Below, one piece after another: positions 1-8,771 of a DNA stretch of 34,264 nt. The DNA is from an uncultured Verrucomicrobiota bacterium (GTDB lineage: Bacteria > Verrucomicrobiota > Verrucomicrobiia > Limisphaerales > UBA9464): the NCBI GenBank assembly GCA_903842505.1, contig CAIMMI010000248.1, forward strand, positions 1-34,264, in the 5' to 3' direction. The number at the start of each line of letters is the position of its first letter. Within the stretch, counting starts at the first letter, position 1. The translations under genes and the position numbers were made by a program. The notes under the pieces were generated by a model that worked only from the letters and a program-made list of their open reading frames with translations, had not been told where the DNA came from and did not search any database.

Positions 1-21
1 AAACCACTCAGCCACCTCTCC
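1..21 (-). tRNA. tRNA-Ser, 5' end only (cut by window edge)
   Basis: Read on the minus strand from 21 to 1, the bases give GGAGAGG (7-nt acceptor strand), then TG, then a D-arm start GCTGAGTGGTTT. The A-box consensus TRGYNNARYNGG is matched exactly by TGGCTGAGTGG. The GGAGAGGTGGC opening is characteristic of bacterial tRNA-Ser. The anticodon and variable arm lie beyond the left edge, so the isoacceptor cannot be stated. Confidence 0.8.
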
Positions 22-81
22 GCCGTAGGGGGCAGACAGTGCGAGAGGAGGGGGGCGGTGCGCAAACCGAATTTTTCAGGA

Positions 82-1620
82 TCAGCGATTGCGGTTCCAT
101 CGGAGCCAGCGGTCGATCCAGGTCCGGGCTGAAGCGGTCAGGCGGGTCCGGTTGTAGTCGTCGCCGCACTGGCGGATGGCCTCGGCGAGGGTGGGATAGG
201 GATGGATCACGTTGGCGAGCGAGGCGAGACCCATGCGAGCGGCCATGGCGGTGGCAACTTCACTGATGAGTTCGCCGGCGTGGGCACCGACGATGGTGGC
301 GCCCACGATCTGGTCGGAACCCTGGCGTACCAGGATGCGGACGAAGCCGTCGGTGGTGTCGTCCGTGCGGGCGCGGTCGACGGAGGCGAAGCGGCGGGTG
401 AAGTGGGTCACGCGGAGTCCGACCGCGTGTGCAGACGCCAGGGAATGGCCGACCTGGGCGACCTCGGGATCGGTGAAGGTGCAGTGGGGAATGGTGAGCT
501 TGCTGAAGCGTTTTCGACCTGGGAACAGCGCATTCTGGATGACGGTGCGGGCGGCGAAGTCGGCGGCGTGGGTGAAACGGTGGGGCAGGCAGACGTCACC
601 GGCGGCGAACACCCGTGGGTTCGTGGTCCGCAGGTGGTCGTCGACCTGGATCGTTCCTGCGGAGTCGCACTGGATCGAGGCGTGGTGGAGCGCGAGTCCG
701 TCGGAGTTGGGGGTGCGGCCGATGGCGACGAGCAGGTCGGAGGCCTCGAGGCTGGCGGCCTTGGAGCCTTGGACGAAGTCGAGGTGAAGGGTGCCGTCGG
801 GGCGGCGTTCCACGTGGTCGAGGACGACATTCCAGTGGAGGGAGACCCCTTCGATTTGGAGGCGGTTGGCCACCAGTTTGCCGGCTTCCGGGTCTTCCCG
901 CGAAAGGAGACGATCCCGACGTGCGAGGAGGGTGACCTCGGAACCGAGGCGGCGGAAGGCCTGGGCGAGTTCGCAGGCGATGGGTCCGGAGCCGAGGACG
1001 ACGAGGTGGCGGGGAAGGGTGGTGAGGTTGAAGACGTTCTCGTTGGTGAGGACGCCTGCCTGGGCAAGGCCTGGGACGTTGGGGAGTGCGGGACGCGCTC
1101 CCGTGGCGATCAGTGCACGACGGAAGCGGAGTTCGCGTCCACCGACTTCGATGGTATCGGGCGATGCGAAGCGGCCGTGCCCGAGGAACACGTCGACCCC
1201 GAGTTCCTGGAAGCGCCGGGCGGAATCGTGGGGGGCGATGGTTGCGCGGAGGTTCCGCATGCGGGCCATCACCTCGGGAAAGTCCACGACTGGAGGGGAG
1301 GTGTGGATGCCGAAGCGGGCGGCGTGGCGCACCGCGTGGGCGGCGTTGGCTGCGGCCAGCAAGGCCTTGGAGGGGATGCAGCCGACGTTGAGACAATCGC
1401 CTCCGAGGAGGTGACGTTCGATCATGGCGGTGCGGGCGCCGAGGCCGGCGGCGGAAGAGGCGGCGACCAGACCCGCGGGACCACCGCCGAGGATGACGAG
1501 ATCGTAGCGTCCGGATGGGATCGGGTTCTGCCAGTCTGGAGGGTGGACAGCGGACACGAGCCGTCGGTTGGCGTCATCGTCGGGGTGCAGACCGAGGGAC
1601 ATCAATGGGTCCGGGCTCAT
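82..1620 (-). CDS. FAD-dependent pyridine nucleotide-disulfide oxidoreductase (mercuric reductase/lipoamide dehydrogenase family)
   Basis: A 512-residue class I disulfide oxidoreductase. An FAD-binding GGGPAG lies at residues 45-50, the redox pair CLNVGC at Cys76/Cys81 within GGDCLNVGCIPSK, a second Rossmann motif VVLGSGPIA for NAD(P)H, a second FAD contact FAAGDV, and a dimerisation domain with HPYPTLAE near the C terminus. It lacks the N-terminal metal-binding domain and the C-terminal cysteine pair of true mercuric reductases, and HPYPT replaces the HxHPT of lipoamide dehydrogenase, so the substrate is unknown. The ATG at 1620 forms an ATGA overlap with the stop of the TVP38 gene, which argues for translational coupling. 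In other bacteria TVP38-type membrane domains are found next to or fused with this enzyme type, which suggests a shared membrane redox role (inference). Confidence 0.88.
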   Translation of the reverse strand: MSPDPLMSLGLHPDDDANRRLVSAVHPPDWQNPIPSGRYDLVILGGGPAGLVAASSAAGLGARTAMIERHLLGGDCLNVGCIPSKALLAAANAAHAVRHAARFGIHTSPPVVDFPEVMARMRNLRATIAPHDSARRFQELGVDVFLGHGRFASPDTIEVGGRELRFRRALIATGARPALPNVPGLAQAGVLTNENVFNLTTLPRHLVVLGSGPIACELAQAFRRLGSEVTLLARRDRLLSREDPEAGKLVANRLQIEGVSLHWNVVLDHVERRPDGTLHLDFVQGSKAASLEASDLLVAIGRTPNSDGLALHHASIQCDSAGTIQVDDHLRTTNPRVFAAGDVCLPHRFTHAADFAARTVIQNALFPGRKRFSKLTIPHCTFTDPEVAQVGHSLASAHAVGLRVTHFTRRFASVDRARTDDTTDGFVRILVRQGSDQIVGATIVGAHAGELISEVATAMAARMGLASLANVIHPYPTLAEAIRQCGDDYNRTRLTASARTWIDRWLRWNRNR

Positions 1621-2348
1621 CCGATGCGGCGGTTGAGGGCTGAGCGGGCGATGCGGGTGACCTGAAAGGTGACGAGGGCGGTGGCAGCGAAGCCGACGCC
1701 GAAGAGGGCCCATTCGGCCGGGGTGCGGGTGCGTTGGGAGGGTTGGCCGGAGAGGAGGGCTTCGCCGACGATGGAGCCGAGGTAGACGTAGAGGGCGGTG
1801 GCGGGAAGCATGCCGATCCAGGAGGCCAGGACGTAATCGCGGAGGCGGACGCCGGTGAGACCGAGGGCGTAGTTGAGAAGGCTGAAGGGAAATGCGGGGG
1901 ACAGGCGGAGAAGACCGACGATCTTCCAACCCTCGCGGCTGACGGCGGCATCGATGGCGGTGAAGCGTGGGTAGCGGGAGAGCTTTTGCTGGAGCCAATC
2001 GCGGGCGGCGAAGCGGCCGATGAGGAAGCTGGCGGTGGCGCCGAGGGTGGAGGCGATCGAGGTCCAGAAGGTGCCCATGACCGGGCCGAAGAGGATGCCG
2101 GCGCCGAGGGTGAGGAGCGAACCCGGGACGAAGCCGACGCAGGCGACGACGTAGAGGATGATGTAGAGGGCGGGAGCCCAAGGGCCCTGGGCCCGGACCC
2201 ATTCGAGGAGACTGGGGAGCGGGACGAAGCGGCCGAGGGCGATGAGAAGGGCGAGGACGGCGAGGGCGGAGACGGCGCGGGCCCAGTTACGCCACGCCGG
2301 GGTGGACCCGGAGGGATCGAGTGCGGGCATCGACTCCGGGCCGGGCAT
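1617..2348 (-). CDS. TVP38/TMEM64 (DedA-like, SNARE-associated) membrane protein
   Basis: A 243-residue inner-membrane protein. After a short soluble N terminus come hydrophobic helices (ALAVLALLIALG, then ALYIILYVVACVGFV). The family signature GSLLTLGAGILFG follows, then LRLSPAFPFSLLNYALGLTG, the re-entrant motif diagnostic of VTT/TVP38 proteins, and a final C-terminal helix. The open frame runs further upstream, but the ATG at 2348 overlaps the DUF547 stop by one base (TGATG) and gives a normal family length. A second ATG lies six codons further in. VTT-domain proteins are proposed lipid scramblases or transporters; no specific substrate can be read from this sequence. It sits between DUF547 and the flavin oxidoreductase, overlapping both. 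Confidence 0.88.
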   Translation of the reverse strand: MPGPESMPALDPSGSTPAWRNWARAVSALAVLALLIALGRFVPLPSLLEWVRAQGPWAPALYIILYVVACVGFVPGSLLTLGAGILFGPVMGTFWTSIASTLGATASFLIGRFAARDWLQQKLSRYPRFTAIDAAVSREGWKIVGLLRLSPAFPFSLLNYALGLTGVRLRDYVLASWIGMLPATALYVYLGSIVGEALLSGQPSQRTRTPAEWALFGVGFAATALVTFQVTRIARSALNRRIG

Positions 2349-3133
2349 CAGGGTTTCGGGATGTCGTTGAGGGACCAATCGTATTCGGTGAACCGGACCT
2401 TGGGCCGGGTTGACCGGACGAACTGGGCATCGTCGCTTGGCAGCCAAGGCGTGACGGCTTCGGAGATGGGCTTGCCGTCCTTGGTGAAGTCCTTGCTGTA
2501 CCAATCGAAGATCGGGCTCAGCCACAGGATGCCGTCCTGACGATCCAACCGATTCTTCTCGGATTGGGCCATGAAGAGGCGGCCCTGTTCATCGAGATCT
2601 GCACTGAGCGTGGCACCGACATAGGCGCGTGGGCGGAGCGGAGGGCAGCCACGGGCGGCGCAGACGAGGGCGAAGTGGACCCGGGGATCGGGGAAGTTTT
2701 TCCGGATCAGGGTGTGTTCGACGTGGTCGAGCGAGAAGGACTGACCCCAGAGTTGGACGGAGTCGAGTTTCCAGGCGCTGGTGAAGAGGCCGCCGATCTT
2801 GCGTATGCTGGTGACGGGGTAGTTGTCCCGGACGAGGCGGAGGGTGGATGCGTTGTAGACGTTGATCAGGAACGCGAGTTGGTCCGGTTTGGGCCAGGAG
2901 TCGAAGGTCGCCTTGGACACGGCGGCGGTTTCGGCGAGGTAGTCATCGAGGCCGCGGCGATCCTGGGTCAGGGCGGGGTAGTCGACGCGCCCATCCCGCA
3001 TGTGTTCCTTGAGGAGGTGGGTAAGCGGTGCGTGGGAAGGATCCAACGCCGGTTGGCCGGCGAGGAGCATGCTGCAGCCCATCGCGATCAACACGATGAA
3101 CAGCCAGCGCGGGATGGAACCCAGACGGATCAT
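2348..3133 (-). CDS. DUF547 protein, exported
   Basis: A 261-residue protein with an N-terminal hydrophobic segment (WLFIVLIAMGCSMLLAG, residues about 10-26) that is probably a signal peptide or membrane anchor; a lipobox-like Cys is present but not convincing. DUF547 hallmarks are FLINVYNASTL, VHFALVCAARGCPPLR with conserved His and Cys residues, and the C-terminal YDWSLN. The biochemical function of DUF547 is not established. The ATG at 3133 is preceded by AAGGAG 13 nt upstream. It is the first gene of a three-gene overlapping operon with TVP38 and the disulfide oxidoreductase, a grouping that recurs in other bacteria. Confidence 0.85.
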   Translation of the reverse strand: MIRLGSIPRWLFIVLIAMGCSMLLAGQPALDPSHAPLTHLLKEHMRDGRVDYPALTQDRRGLDDYLAETAAVSKATFDSWPKPDQLAFLINVYNASTLRLVRDNYPVTSIRKIGGLFTSAWKLDSVQLWGQSFSLDHVEHTLIRKNFPDPRVHFALVCAARGCPPLRPRAYVGATLSADLDEQGRLFMAQSEKNRLDRQDGILWLSPIFDWYSKDFTKDGKPISEAVTPWLPSDDAQFVRSTRPKVRFTEYDWSLNDIPKP

Positions 3134-3234
3134 GTAAAGCGGACCACTCCTTGGGCAGATCGAGTCGGGAAAGCCGGAGTCGCGGTCCCAAGGAGGGAAA
3201 ATGGGTGAAGTCCGGGCACGGTGGCAAGTGCCCG

Positions 3235-3262
3235 GATCTGGAATCTGGCGACTGGAAACTCC
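3235..3262 (+). repeat. Family D repeat (TCTGG/ACTGG tract)
   Basis: A tract of CTGG-based units ending in AAACTCCC, in the 174-bp gap between the DUF547 and methyltransferase genes. Similar tracts occur at 9617-9648, 11746-11777 (inverted) and 26284-26350. The rest of the gap (3134-3307) holds nothing else I can name. Confidence 0.6.
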
Positions 3263-3307
3263 CTCGGGTCCTGCCTCGTGACTTCGGCGGTTACGCCCTT
3301 TCCGGGG

Positions 3308-4552
3308 CTATCCGATGCGGGCGTAGAATCCCTTGAGGTAACGGGCTTCCGGGAAGGAAGCGTGGTGATCGGGGGCGTGGGCGGTGGTTTCGAGTTCGGT
3401 CCAGCGGCGACCGGCGGCGCGGAGGGCGGCGCGGACGGCGTCGTAGAACTCGGATTCGCTGACGTGGGCGGAGCAGGAAGCGGCGAGGAGGAGGCCTCCA
3501 TTGCGGACGCGGTCGAGTCCGAGGCGGGTGAGGCGGTGGTAGGCCTGGATGGCTCCGGCGCGTTCGGATTCGCGTTTGGCCATGGAGGGTGGATCGAGGA
3601 TGACGGTGTCGAAGGCTTCGCGGGGTGCGCGGGCGAGCCATTCGAAAGCGTCGGCCTGGACCTGATGGTGGGAAGCGCGGGCGACGGTGGGGAGGTTGCG
3701 GTTGAGGTCGAAGTTGCGGCGGGCGGAGGCGAGGGCGTGTGGGGAGATGTCGAGGTCGGTCACCGAGCGGGCTCCGCCGCGGGCGGCGTGGACGGAGAAG
3801 CCGCCGGAGAAGCTGAACACGTTGAGGACATCGCCGCCGCCGGCGAGGGAGCCGATGCGGCGGCGGTTGTCGCGTTGGTCGAGGAAGAAGCCGGTTTTCT
3901 GGCCCTGGACGACGTCGGATTCGAAGCGGAGGCCGTCTTCGAGGAAGATGACCGAAGGGGCGGAGTCGTGTCCGAGGAGATTGGCGCCGTCGGTGCAGGG
4001 GAGTTGGGCCTGGAACGGGCTGAGGTTCCGGCTGACGCGGAGGACGACGCGGTCGGGGGCGAGGAGTTCCTGGAGGAGCGGGATGATCCTTAGGCCGCCG
4101 AGGGTTGCGGGTGAGTTGGGGCCTGGGTCGAGGCAAGGGATCCAGGACGGGGTGTAGAGCTTGAGGACCAGGCAGCCGGCGTAGCGGTCGAGGACGAGTC
4201 CGGGGAAGCCGTCGGATTCACCGTTGATGAGGCGGAATCCATTGGTTTCCGGGCCGAAGTGCGGGCTTCGGCGGTCGAAGGCGGCTTTGAACCGGTCGCG
4301 CCACCATTCCGGGGTGAGGGTGACCGGGTTGCCGCGATGCAGGATTCGGACGACGAGGGGTGAGTGCGGATCGAAGAGGCCGATGGCGAGGAACCGGTCG
4401 TTGCGGTCGTAGATGACGGCGAGTTCACCGGCGAGGCCGGCGCGGTTCTGTTCGCGGATCTTGTCGGAGTAGACCCACGGGTGACCGGAGCGGACGGCCG
4501 TTTCCGCGGCAGCGGTGAGCCGGAGGCGGAGGCGGGCGGATTGGGGAGGCAC
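3308..4552 (-). CDS. rlmI: Class I SAM-dependent rRNA (cytosine-5) methyltransferase, RlmI-like
   Basis: A 414-residue protein matching the PUA + methyltransferase architecture of RlmI, which methylates C1962 of 23S rRNA. The N-terminal PUA domain carries [11 protein letters not shown]. An EEHAD-like middle domain follows. The Rossmann domain has SAM motif [13 protein letters not shown], motif [11 protein letters not shown] (Asp-Pro-Pro from residue 320) and motif [12 protein letters not shown], whose Cys360 is the expected catalytic nucleophile. There is no ATG near the domain start. GTG at 4552 gives the usual family length and lies 11 bases after the stop of the upstream nucleotidyltransferase, so the two are probably co-transcribed. 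The open frame continues upstream, antisense-like, into the neighbouring gene and should be ignored. Family is secure; the exact target base is inferred from homology. Confidence 0.88.
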   Translation of the reverse strand: MPPQSARLRLRLTAAAETAVRSGHPWVYSDKIREQNRAGLAGELAVIYDRNDRFLAIGLFDPHSPLVVRILHRGNPVTLTPEWWRDRFKAAFDRRSPHFGPETNGFRLINGESDGFPGLVLDRYAGCLVLKLYTPSWIPCLDPGPNSPATLGGLRIIPLLQELLAPDRVVLRVSRNLSPFQAQLPCTDGANLLGHDSAPSVIFLEDGLRFESDVVQGQKTGFFLDQRDNRRRIGSLAGGGDVLNVFSFSGGFSVHAARGGARSVTDLDISPHALASARRNFDLNRNLPTVARASHHQVQADAFEWLARAPREAFDTVILDPPSMAKRESERAGAIQAYHRLTRLGLDRVRNGGLLLAASCSAHVSESEFYDAVRAALRAAGRRWTELETTAHAPDHHASFPEARYLKGFYARIG

Positions 4553-4563
4553 CGGGCGGGGAA

Positions 4564-5307
4564 TCAGGATTGGAGCGATGCGAGGACCTCGGGGTCCCGG
4601 ACGTCGACCCATCGGCCCTCGATCTGGAGACCGGCGATGCGGTGGCCGGCGTCGATGATGGCGGAGATGGCGTCGGTGAGTTCGTATTCGCCGCGCGGGG
4701 ACTTCACGAGGCGGGAAGTGAAGTCGAAGAGGGAGGGTTTGAAGAGGTAGATGCCGGCGTTGTACCAGGCGGGTTGGCCGGGTTTGAGCCAGCCGTCGGC
4801 GCGGAGTTGTTCGACCTGTTCGGCGCTGGGCTTCTCGACCAGGCGGGTGAGTTCGAACTGGTCGTTGAAGAAATTGAGGCCGCCTTTGGTGACGTCCTCG
4901 CCGGCGGTGACGGTGAGGAGACCGGCGAACGGCCCGGTCTTCCAGCGTTCGAGCATGCGGCGGTAGGTGTCGGCCTTGACGAGGATGTCGCCGTAGGTGA
5001 GCAGGAAGTCCTCGGAACCGACGAAATCGCGGGCGACCTCGGGGGCCTTGCCGGTGCCGTCCTGGACGACCTGGCGGCGGTAGGTGATGCGGGCGCCGAG
5101 GCGGGAGCCGTCGCCGAAGTGCGATTCCACGACGTCGGCGCGCCATCCGGTGACGATGCACAGGTCGCGGATGCCGTTTTCGATGAGGCCTTCGGCGATG
5201 TGCTCGAGGATGGGGCGGCCCTGGACGGGGAGCATGGGCTTGGGAACTTCCTGGGTGAGTTCCCGCATGCGGGTGCCCTTGCCGGCGGCGAGGATGACAG
5301 CTTTCAT
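4564..5307 (-). CDS. Sugar-phosphate nucleotidyltransferase (RmlA/GlmU N-terminal type)
   Basis: A 247-residue NTP_transferase-family protein starting [14 protein letters not shown], the nucleotide-binding signature LAAGxGTRMxxLT. It also has [16 protein letters not shown], a metal-binding GD in LLTYGDILV, and an EKP motif in RLVEKPSAE, followed by NAGIYLF. These are the classical NDP-sugar pyrophosphorylase motifs. It has no C-terminal left-handed beta-helix, so it is not a full GlmU or a mannose-1-phosphate enzyme with that domain. The substrate could be glucose-, mannose- or GlcNAc-1-phosphate or a related sugar. It is the first gene before the RlmI-like methyltransferase. No clear Shine-Dalgarno is seen before the ATG at 5307. 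Confidence 0.85.
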   Translation of the reverse strand: MKAVILAAGKGTRMRELTQEVPKPMLPVQGRPILEHIAEGLIENGIRDLCIVTGWRADVVESHFGDGSRLGARITYRRQVVQDGTGKAPEVARDFVGSEDFLLTYGDILVKADTYRRMLERWKTGPFAGLLTVTAGEDVTKGGLNFFNDQFELTRLVEKPSAEQVEQLRADGWLKPGQPAWYNAGIYLFKPSLFDFTSRLVKSPRGEYELTDAISAIIDAGHRIAGLQIEGRWVDVRDPEVLASLQS

Positions 5308-5414
5308 TTCAGGGGGATCGGCTCCGACTGTTGGCCGAGCTTGGGGCAGGAACGCAGGGATGGCCAACCGGAATTCGGGAAGGCGGGCTGAGGCGGGAGA
5401 TTCCAGATGCGAGG

Positions 5415-5470
5415 CCTTGAAACTTGAAACTTGGGACTCCCAAACGGCTCGTGAGGACACTCGCCCCACC
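5415..5470 (+). repeat. Compound intergenic repeat, family C tract joined to a family B arm
   Basis: CCTTGAAACTTGAAAC heptamer tract ending TTGGGACTCC (5415-5440), four bases, then a family B right arm CGGCTCGTGAGG...CTCGCCCCACC (5445-5470). An inverted version of the same compound lies at 11975-12022. The tract reads in frame into dgt and is the source of a spurious N-terminal extension there. The other bases of the 5308-5537 gap include a short family D-like piece near 5400. Confidence 0.8.
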
Positions 5471-5537
5471 TCGGGGCGACGCGGACCAGCAAGCGGGCTT
5501 TGCACCTGGGAGGAACGTGTCCCATGCTTTGGGCCGT

Positions 5538-6707
5538 ATGCCGGTGGATCGATTGGAACTGGAGGCGCGGGAGCGCCAGATGCTTGCGCCGTATGCGCAG
5601 ATGAGCGCGGAGACGCGGGGGCGGCAGCATGCCGAGGAGGCGCCGACGTGGCGGACGCACTTCCAGCGGGACCGGGACCGGGTGATCCACAGCCGGGCCT
5701 TCCGTCGGTTGGAGTACAAGACCCAGGTGTTCCTGAACGGAACCGGGGATCATCTGCGGACGCGCCTGACGCACACGATGGAGGTGGCGGCGATCTCGCG
5801 GAACATTGCGCGGGCGCTGGGATTGAACGAGGACCTGTGCGAGACGATTGCGTTGGCGCATGACCTCGGGCATTCGCCGTTCGGCCACAAGGGCGAGTTC
5901 ATGCTGGATCGCCTGATGCGGGAACACGGCGGATTCGACCACAACCAGCAGAGCCTGCGGATCGTGGAGACGCTGGAGCAGAAGTATCCGCAGTTCAGTG
6001 GGCTGAATCTGAGCTGGGAGGTGCGTGAAGGGTTGGCGAAGCACCAGACCGGGTTCGATCATCCGCCCGGCGGCGAGAGCTTCGAGCATCACCAGCCCAG
6101 CCTGGAGGCCCAGATCGCGAATCTGGCGGACGAGATCACCTATTACAGCCATGACCTCGACGACGGGCTGGATTCGAAGTTGTTGGATGAGGCGCGGTTG
6201 TTGAAGGAGGTCGAGGTCTGGGGAATGGCGGCGCAGGCGGTGAAGAAGAAGTTCGGCAAGCTGCCCGACGAAAGTCGCCGGTATTACACGATCCGCGAGA
6301 TCATCGATGGTCAGGTGACGGACGTCGTGACGACGACCGAGGCGCGGTTGAAGTCCGCCGGGGTAAAGACCGTGGCGGATGTCCGGGCGAGCAAGCGTGG
6401 TCTGGTTCAGTACAGCACGGCGCGTCGTCGGCAGAACATCCAGTTGAGGAAATTCCTCTACAAGAACCTGTATTACCATCCGGTGGTAGCGGAGCCGAAC
6501 AAGCGGGCGATCCGGATGCTCGGCGAGGTCTTCCACTATTACCTGAAGCACCCGGAGCAGATGGGCGACGGAGCGCGGAAACGCTGTGAGGAGATCGGCC
6601 TGCATCGGGCCGTGTGCGATTACCTGGCGAGCATGACCGACCGCTACTGCATCGAGGAACACCATCGGCTGTTCGGTTTGTACGTCGGAAACTTCAAGCC
6701 ATTCTAG
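5538..6707 (+). CDS. dgt: dGTP triphosphohydrolase-like HD-domain protein
   Basis: A 389-residue protein of the dGTPase family (TIGR01353-type), which cleaves dGTP, and in this subgroup often other dNTPs, to the deoxynucleoside plus triphosphate. Near the N terminus FQRDRDRVIHSRAFRRLEYKTQVF is the family signature (residues about 35-58). The HD metal centre is RLTHTMEVA, then AHDLGHSPFGHKGE with the His-Asp pair near residue 107, and the last ligand in ITYYSHDLDD. The open frame starts earlier, at 5424, but those codons are repeat DNA. ATG 5538 begins MPVDRLELEARERQ, which matches typical family N termini. An in-frame GTG at 5517 with GGAGG only 3 nt away is a weaker alternative. recG follows 15 bases downstream, so the two may be co-transcribed. 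Confidence 0.9.
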   Translation: MPVDRLELEARERQMLAPYAQMSAETRGRQHAEEAPTWRTHFQRDRDRVIHSRAFRRLEYKTQVFLNGTGDHLRTRLTHTMEVAAISRNIARALGLNEDLCETIALAHDLGHSPFGHKGEFMLDRLMREHGGFDHNQQSLRIVETLEQKYPQFSGLNLSWEVREGLAKHQTGFDHPPGGESFEHHQPSLEAQIANLADEITYYSHDLDDGLDSKLLDEARLLKEVEVWGMAAQAVKKKFGKLPDESRRYYTIREIIDGQVTDVVTTTEARLKSAGVKTVADVRASKRGLVQYSTARRRQNIQLRKFLYKNLYYHPVVAEPNKRAIRMLGEVFHYYLKHPEQMGDGARKRCEEIGLHRAVCDYLASMTDRYCIEEHHRLFGLYVGNFKPF

Positions 6708-6722
6708 GCGGGCAAACTGCCC

Positions 6723-8771
6723 ATGACGACCCAGTCCCCGATGGCGGCCCGGAGTTCCGGGACCGCAAGTGCCGCGGAGCGTGTTCCTGCTTGGAACGAG
6801 CCCGTGATCCGGGTGCGGGGCGTGGGCGTGGAGCGGTCGGCGCTGCTGGAGAAACTTGGGATCCGCACGGTGGGCGACCTGCTGCTGCACCGGCCACGCC
6901 GGTACGAGGATCGTCGGAAGCTGGTTTCGATCCGGGACATGGAACTGGGAGTGCCGGTGACGGTGGCCGGGACCGTCGTGGCTTCGGGGGTGAAGTGGTA
7001 TCAGCAGCGCCGGAAGTCGGTGTTTGAGTTCGTCCTGGATGACGGGACCGGGAGGCTGCATTGCCGCTGGTGGAACGTGCCGCAGATGGCGCGGGCGTTC
7101 GCGGTGGGCGACACGGTGCTGGTGTTCGGAAAGCCGAATTCCGTCCGGCCGCGGCAGATGGATCACCCCGAAACCGAGCGGTATGAGTCGGAGGATGATC
7201 CCCGTGTTCACCTGAATCGGATCGTCCCGATCCACGCGTTGACCGAGGGATTGTCCGGCCGTGTGATGCGCACGTTGATGTGGAATGCGGTGATGGAGTT
7301 TGCGGGGGCGACTCCGGTGCTGGAGCCGGACCTGGTGCCGACGGTGGCGGCGGATGGCAAGCCATGGCCGACGCGGGAGCAGGCGGTGAGGGACCTGCAT
7401 TTTCCGGCTGAGATCGACGATTCGAAGCGGGCGCGGGAGCGGTTTGCCCTGGAGGAGTTCCTCGATCTGCAACTGGCGATCCAGCGGCGGAGGCGGAATC
7501 TGGAGTCGAAGGCGCAGCCCGCTCCGTGCGCGGGCGACAACCGGTTCATGCGCCCGTTCCTGTCGGGACTGGGGTTCCGGCTCACGGCCGCCCAGACGCG
7601 GGTGTTGAAGGAGATCCGGGCAGACCTCGGCGGGCCGGTGCCGATGCGTCGTCTGCTCCAGGGGGACGTGGGCTCGGGTAAAACGATCGTGGCGGCCTGT
7701 GCAGCGTTGATGGCACTGGAAGGCGGGTTCGACGTGGCGGTGATGGCGCCGACGGAGATCCTCGCGATGCAGTTGGCCGCCCATTTCCGGCGATGGCTGT
7801 CGCCGTTGGGGATTCCGGTGGTGTTGCGCGCCGGTGGGCGCGTGGAGACGGGAGATGTTGTGGCCAAGGCTGGGGCGCCGGGTGTGGTGGTGGGGACGCA
7901 GGCCTTGGTGCAGGCGGGCGTGGAGTTCGAGCGACTCGGACTGGTGATCATCGATGAGCAGCACAAGTTCGGCGTGAGCCAGCGCGAGGAGTTGGTCCGG
8001 AAAGGACGCTTTCCCCACCTGCTCGTCATGACGGCGACGCCCATCCCACGGACGCTGGGGCTGACGTTGTACGGCGACCTGGATGTCAGTCTGCTGGACC
8101 AGTTGCCCGAAGGTCGGCAGGTCATCCGCACGCACGTCCGGGACGAGGAGGCCTTGCCCAAGGTGTGGGCGTTCGTGAAGAAGGAACTCGAAGCGGGCCG
8201 ACAGGCCTACGTGGTGTGTCCCCGGGTGGCGGAATCCGAGAACGAGGATGTCCGGGCGGTGAAGCGGGAATTGGGTCGGGTGCGCGAGGCCCTGGCGCCC
8301 GCGGTGGTCGAGATGGTGCACGGCCAGATGGACGCGGAATCCCGGGACTCCGCGATGACGGCGTTCCGCGAGGGACGCGTGGCGGTCCTGGTGGCCACGC
8401 AGGTGATTGAGGTGGGTGTCGATGTTCCGAATGCCTCGGTGATCGTGATCCTGAGCGCGGAGCTCTTCGGTCTCGCGCAGTTGCACCAGTTGCGGGGACG
8501 GGTGGGTCGCGGATCCGCGGCGTCCCATTGCATCCTGGTGGCGCGGGAGGAGAAGGAAGCATCGTCGGAACGACTGCGCGTCATCGCGGAAACGCGGGAC
8601 GGATTCGCGTTGGCCGAGGCGGACCTGAAGCTGCGTGGGCCGGGTGAATTTCTGGGGCAGGACCAGAGCGGCATGCCAGCGCTTCGATTTGGGGACCTGC
8701 TCAATGACGGTGATTTGGTTCGGTTGGCCCGGGATCTGGCGCGCGAACACCTGCGGGGAGGCGGGAAGTGA
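6723..8771 (+). CDS. recG: ATP-dependent DNA helicase RecG
   Basis: A 682-residue protein covering the whole RecG fold. The N-terminal wedge domain is an OB fold (residues about 75-140) with a helix-hairpin region before it (VRGVGVERSALLEKLGIRTV). The helicase core follows: Walker A GDVGSGKT (residues 313-320), motif II DEQHKFG (near residue 411; most RecGs have DEQHRFG), motif III TATPIPRT, and the RecG C-terminal QLRGRVGRG and LKLRGPGEFLG. RecG remodels stalled replication forks and branched recombination intermediates. Length is close to the family norm. It lies 15 bp after dgt and its stop overlaps the GTG start of the next gene. Confidence 0.95.
   Translation: MTTQSPMAARSSGTASAAERVPAWNEPVIRVRGVGVERSALLEKLGIRTVGDLLLHRPRRYEDRRKLVSIRDMELGVPVTVAGTVVASGVKWYQQRRKSVFEFVLDDGTGRLHCRWWNVPQMARAFAVGDTVLVFGKPNSVRPRQMDHPETERYESEDDPRVHLNRIVPIHALTEGLSGRVMRTLMWNAVMEFAGATPVLEPDLVPTVAADGKPWPTREQAVRDLHFPAEIDDSKRARERFALEEFLDLQLAIQRRRRNLESKAQPAPCAGDNRFMRPFLSGLGFRLTAAQTRVLKEIRADLGGPVPMRRLLQGDVGSGKTIVAACAALMALEGGFDVAVMAPTEILAMQLAAHFRRWLSPLGIPVVLRAGGRVETGDVVAKAGAPGVVVGTQALVQAGVEFERLGLVIIDEQHKFGVSQREELVRKGRFPHLLVMTATPIPRTLGLTLYGDLDVSLLDQLPEGRQVIRTHVRDEEALPKVWAFVKKELEAGRQAYVVCPRVAESENEDVRAVKRELGRVREALAPAVVEMVHGQMDAESRDSAMTAFREGRVAVLVATQVIEVGVDVPNASVIVILSAELFGLAQLHQLRGRVGRGSAASHCILVAREEKEASSERLRVIAETRDGFALAEADLKLRGPGEFLGQDQSGMPALRFGDLLNDGDLVRLARDLAREHLRGGGK

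Noticed and set aside
82-2202. A single fused protein joining the disulfide oxidoreductase to an upstream segment
   Set aside because: The extra N-terminal codons are antisense-like noise in a different frame from the TVP38 gene. The two proteins are separate, with an ATGA overlap, although fusions of these two families do exist elsewhere.
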